Source of the DNA: Edolisoma coerulescens
Taxonomy: Eukaryota > Chordata > Aves > Passeriformes > Campephagidae
DNA length: 64,000 nt
Assembly: GCA_013397115.1 (NCBI GenBank)
Contig: VWZW01002671.1
Location: forward strand, 1 to 64,000
Reading direction: 5' to 3'
Under the pieces are notes generated by a model. That model saw only the letters and a program-made list of their open reading frames with translations. It was not told the origin of the DNA and made no database searches. The position numbers and the translations under genes are program-made. The first letter of the stretch is position 1. The number at the start of each line of letters is the position of its first letter. Of this stretch, positions 59,466 to 64,000 are shown piece by piece.

Positions 59466-62400
59466 AAGAAGCATGACAAGAGAACTATCAACAGATTAAG
59501 TACAATTCTGGGAAGTGGAAGCAGGGAAACTTTCAGTAGGGTTGAGTTTGTTTGGGTGTTTTATTAACTGAAGGAATTTAGACTCCAAAACAATTTACTA
59601 TATAGGATTAGGCACTTCCAAAGAGTTAAAAAATCCAGATTAGCATTGGTGAGGAGACAGCCTCCTGAGCAGTAGCACACCTCTTGCCAGATCCTGAAAA
59701 AGCATTAAAAAATAAGCACAGTCTCTGTCTCAAAGTTTCCAAATTCTCAGAAACTGGAAGTCACAACAAACCCGACACAGTGGATGGTGTGTGTCATTTT
59801 GGGACCCTGCAACCGGATTTTCACTGAATGCATTGACTGTGCCAGCAAACAGATTAAAAAGGGAAAGCAAAGGAGAAGAGACACATTTCCACAGTGGCAC
59901 ACATCACGTTTTTCTTGTGAACTGTATTTTTAGGGCCCTCCTATTGCATTTCACTTCCCACTCGCATCGTTCCCTCCACAAATTTCTGATCCTTTCTTGG
60001 GGTCATTTTATCCCCTAGACCTCTGCCTCTACCATCTGAACTTTATAACATTTTTCTTTCCAGATTTTGCCTCTCTGTACTCAGATGTCAAGGGATTTTA
60101 GGCAGCAGGGGTTTTAACAGTTGTGCTCACTTTTGTGGTAGGTCTCAGGGATTTTATAACTGTCCATTAAAATCAAGGGGGAGAAAATGACTACAAGAAA
60201 GAGAAGTGTTCTTTAAAAAACTGTATTTTATAAAACTGTCGCAGAATAGCTTTGGTTACATACAATGCAAAAACAGTGAGGTGAAACCAGCAGTGGGGTT
60301 CATGAGGCAAATTGTCTTCATTACACACCAGCAATGGTTGTGTGATCATGGAATAAACACTAAAAGGGTTTCACCAACACTGCTGAGACTTTTGTGGCTT
60401 ACCCTCCACATTACCTCTCTTTCTCCTGCTCTCCTGTTCCACTCCAGGGGTTTTACCTCACGTGCAATCATCCCTTCAGACCTTCTGACACGGCCCAACC
60501 AGTTCCCCTGGCTGAAATGTTTTTATATTACACTTATTGGCTGTGATAGGAACCAGCAAGAGGCCGTTCTCCCACTCCCAACCTCCTGGCTCCATGTAAC
60601 TGATAATTGAGTTGTGGTTGGGGAACATTAACTCTCCAAAGGCGTATGGAAATGTTTGCTCTGACTGGTGATCTGGGACATTTTATTGTCATGATTACCA
60701 TCTTGCTTTTCTATTCTTAGCTCCAGTCCTTGCTTTTAGTGCCTGCCATATCTCAAGGGGTTTTGCAGACACAGAATCAATTTTCTGGAGAAGAATGTGG
60801 AAGTTTCCATGTGGCACAAAGTACAGAAAGGGAGCATGGTCAAGTGAGCAACAAATCAGGATATGAATCAAAGACTGCTAAAACTGAGAGGAACAATAAT
60901 ATGAACTGCAGAGACTTTGGGTCCTGGGAGGCAAACTACATCTTATAATTCCACAGCTTAGTGTACAGGGCAAAAATGTACAAATATCACAGTTTTTCTG
61001 TGAAAAGCTATGTTTAATAATAAGTAGGAGGGACTGCTGAGAGCAGGAGAGCAGTGTATTTCTCACTACTTCCCTATAATATTTTGCCCCTTTAGTTGCA
61101 AAATGTTTTACTGGGAAATTAAAGACAATCCTTAAATCCTTTACTATCCACAGAGTCTGAGTCCAAACCAAACAATGCACAAACCAGCAGCAAGCCTTTA
61201 CCCCTGATCAAGTAGGGAATTAATGACTCAGAAGGCAGTGCCAGGATTGCCTCTCTTGGCCACACATAAGGAGAGAGCTCTGCTCCAAAATGAGCATCTG
61301 TGTTCCTGCTTGCACAGATCAAATCACTCTTTATACTATCATCAGTTTGGGAGAAATCCATGGGAGACTGTGAAGAGGGAAAAGGTTTCAGTGCTGTGGA
61401 CAGAGCAGTGGAAGGGCAAAAAAGTGACTTTTTGAAGCTTTCCAAACCTCCCCACCACTCCAGACCTCACTGGATTGTCTTCCCAGCTCATCACCTCCCT
61501 TTATCCTCCCTCTGTTTTTTTTAAGCTGTATTTCTCAGAGGCCTGGCATCATCTCCACATTCTTCCCAGAATTCCTCCACAGATGTGGTGCCTTAAGGGC
61601 TGGAAATGAGAGTGAGGATCCCAGAGGTACCAGTCAAGTGTTCTGCCTCTTGGGGCCACTTCATAGACTTTTTTTTTCCACAGCTGACAGAACTATGAAC
61701 TTTCTGATTCAATTGCAAACTTTCTGACTCGATTACGAACTTCCATTTCCCCCCACCAGGAAAAAGGAAGCAAAAACCCCATGCACACTGCTTAGCAGTA
61801 GAGCAGGAAAAGTCAAGCTCATGTATAGCCAGAGATTAACCAATTGTGAAGAACAACGACATACTGTGGTGATATGTGGTACAATTTTTCTTTTCAGTGC
61901 TCGTCTATTGTCCTTTAGTCTTTGGAAACTGCCACTGCCCTGCAATACAGGGCAAACCTGGATAAACTGAGGAGCTGGAGAAAGGCAGAATTATTCACCT
62001 CATAAAAGAAGCTGACAAAAGTGAAGAGATCCTTCCTTTCCTGGTTGTTCTTCAGCTTCTTATACAAGAGAAATATTGACGACTTTTAGCCCATGGACAC
62101 TTCATAGATGCTGCTCATGGAAGAGAGGTGGCTGACTGCCAGGATAACATAATAGATCCTGTTTATGTTTTAAAGCACAGACAATTTGATGCCATTCCTC
62201 GGTAAGATCAAAGACAAGAAACTGAATTTTATTGATATGAATCCAGCATGGAATTGGGCACACCTGGAATCCACCTGACTTTGAGGAACAAAACACACAA
62301 ACTGAAGAATTAGCAACAGTTTTCACTCCTATCTTGGCTCAAACATGAAAAGCTGTTTTGTTTTTACTATATATTCATATCATATGAATTCTCTTGAGCT

Positions 62401-63529
62401 GGTGTTCAATTTCCTCCCCAGGAATGTATCTGCCATCTCTGAGTTATCCCAGTAATTCCTTTCACTCTATCCAGTGCCAGAGTTTTGTGACTGTAACCCA
62501 CCGATATAATTTCTCAGGTGTCATCTACAGTGAAGTTCTTCACAACAAAGTTTTCTGATTTCAGTAATATATAAAGCCATTGATGAATCTTCTAATGACT
62601 TTAAGGAAGGGACAATGACTTTTTTTCGGTCTTTGCACTGTACTTGCATTTTCTCCTTTGCGGACCTTAAATATTTCAGGGCATTTATAAAGGTTGACTT
62701 CTTCTGCCTTGCCTGCCTACCTCTGTGGAGTATTTTATTTGGTCTTATGTCAAATGAAGATGCAGGCTCAGAAGGTTAGTAACACTTAAAAGCACAGGAA
62801 AGATCAATATGGGATTTGGAAAAGTGGGAAGAAGCAGCCCTGATGGAACTTTATAGCCCACCAGAGAGTGTTTTTATATTGGAGCTTTGTGAAGGGAAAA
62901 TCAGTCTAGACTCACCCCACCTAACTGAGGCTCTAAATTTTGAACACAGCAGCCCTTGGGAAACATAAGAATCTCCAGAGGGTAGTACAGTCTATCCCAA
63001 GATCTTTTTCCACTGACTGTAATAGGAGCTGAAAGTGGCTGTGCTCATTTTTAAATGCTTAAAGTAAGATAAGGTAAATCTGGGCTCAGCAGTGAATCCA
63101 ACTTACCTGTAAAGAAAACGAGCTCTAAACCCATCCTGTAGATTGAAGAATTGCTGAATCTGTGCTTGGAATGTGCAGGACTGGAGGATCCTGGCAGAGC
63201 CTTTCCAGCACTTAGCATTGCTGCTGAGCATGTCAGAAACACCTCAGTGGAATCATAAAGCCAGGAAAAAAAAGGCAAAGGACATCCCAGGCCTGCCTGA
63301 CATCTTCCTACCTGCTGCTGTCAGCACTGTCACTCATCCCAAACTTCTGCCTTCTGCTAACTGCCTGGTGGCCAGGAATTCCAGGAGCTGTTCTGGTGTG
63401 TCAATATTCTCCTTTTCTGCTTTGTTTTCCTTCTTTATCTAGTGTGGCAGCAAGATGGATTCTACAAAGTTAGTGCCACAGTTAGACAGAGAATTGCAGA
63501 AATCAATCCTGGGGTCTCTTTTCACCAAA
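59466..63529. other. About 4 kb of anonymous DNA
   Basis: No gene was recognised. The 134-codon frame at 60206-60610 and the frames near 61119-61445 on the minus strand have no domain that I recognise. A possible ancient repeat shard at 63005-63050 is listed separately. Confidence 0.5.
63005..63050. repeat. Possible shard of an ancient amniote repeat
   Basis: 'ccactgactgtaataggagc' and 'tgaaagtggctgtgctca' resemble the 'cattgacttcaatgggagct' and 'gggtgctcagcacc' motif of old palindromic repeats. Short and tentative. Confidence 0.3.
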
Positions 63530-63668
63530 ATCCACTCTGCTCTTGTGAGACCCCTCCTGTGCTCAAATCTCAGGCCCCCAACACAAGAAAAATGTGGACC
63601 TGTTGGAATGAGACCTTAGAGCCCTATCTGATATCTAAAGGGGATCCAAGAGAGCTGGAGAGATAGGA
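63530..63668 (+). mobile_element. CR1 LINE fragment, sense, internally deleted
   Basis: 'ctcttgtgagacccctcctg', a decayed 'gtccagttctgggctcccca' zone and 'aatgtggacctgttggaatg' lead straight into 'agaccttagagccctatctg', 'aaaggggatccaagagagct' and 'ggagag'. The roughly 120 bp normally between the 'ttggagcgagtccagagg' and 'gagaccttagagcccctt' blocks are absent. Confidence 0.75.
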
Positions 63669-63690
63669 CTAGGGAAAATAGTCTTAAGAG

Positions 63691-63808
63691 GAAGGAAGGA
63701 AGGAAGGAAGGAAGNNNNNNNNNNNNNNNNNNNNNNNNNNNNNNNNNNNNNNNNNNNNNNNNNNCAGGAGGTAGAGAAAGAAGAAAGGAAGGAGGGGAGG
63801 AAGGAAGG
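63691..63808. repeat. (AAGG)n microsatellite containing an assembly gap
   Basis: Six or so ggaa units run up to 63714, then 50 N (63715-63764), then a purine-rich tail with more ggaa units to about 63808. The gap very likely hides further repeat units of unknown number. Confidence 0.95.
63715..63764. other. Assembly gap (50 N)
   Basis: A run of exactly 50 unresolved bases lies inside the purine-rich microsatellite. The round length suggests a placeholder and not a measured size. Confidence 0.98.
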
Positions 63809-64000
63809 AATATATTTCTAATGGAACTAGTAGAATTAATCTTTTAAATATTCATTTTCCTACATATTTTCCTGAAACTTCACCGCATGAGCTTCCTTGC
63901 TCTCTTTATATACACCAAAAAGCTTGTTCACCTTGGTGGTAGGTTGTAATTCAATTTCTGCATATGTCTATAATTTCTAGCTATGATGGTTAGAGATTTT

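Overview
This 64 kb window looks like a gene-poor stretch of a bird nuclear genome. The main evidence is about thirty 5'-truncated CR1 LINE fragments on both strands. Many of them end in the CR1 3' octamer tail (ATTCTATG, ATTCTGTG and variants). There are also long terminal repeats of a kind common in bird genomes. I recognise no protein-coding exon, tRNA, rRNA or snRNA, and no bacterial or plasmid feature. The longest open frame that is not microsatellite-driven has 187 codons (26875-27438) and no recognisable domain. Composition is AT-rich with short homopolymer runs, as expected of a vertebrate intergenic region or a very large intron. I cannot tell which of those it is, nor the species.

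Layout. 1-10 kb: anonymous DNA with four CR1 copies, two from older subfamilies. 10.4-12.7 kb: a 91-bp block at 10433-10523 is repeated in inverted orientation at 12120-12210 with one mismatch, and the second copy lies between perfect 11-bp direct repeats. A probable LTR 3' part follows at about 12400-12650. 12.7-20 kb: CR1 copies and fossils of ancient palindromic repeats. 20-26.4 kb: dense CR1, including an old fragment of the ORF2 reverse-transcriptase region (21620-22215), then a retroelement-like block between 10-bp direct repeats (25253-25548), then a (TTTTC)n tract of about 240 bp. 26-38.5 kb: scattered CR1, a solo LTR (31872-32401), a small rearrangement scar (32475-32529) and a fossil palindrome (33893-33983). 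38.5-43.2 kb: about 4.7 kb with no recognised repeat. 43-60 kb: mostly short antisense CR1 pieces, one internally deleted CR1 with reverse-transcriptase sequence (51788-52343) and an antisense LTR fragment (59224-59465). The last 500 bp hold an internally deleted CR1 and an AAGG microsatellite interrupted by a 50-base run of N.

No genes here work together. The window mainly records retrotransposition and small template-switch or repair events. The most noteworthy observation is the inverted 91-bp templated insertion with its 11-bp target-site-like duplication. Repeat families are called from recognised consensus features, not from a database search, and boundaries of degraded copies are good to roughly 10-30 bp.
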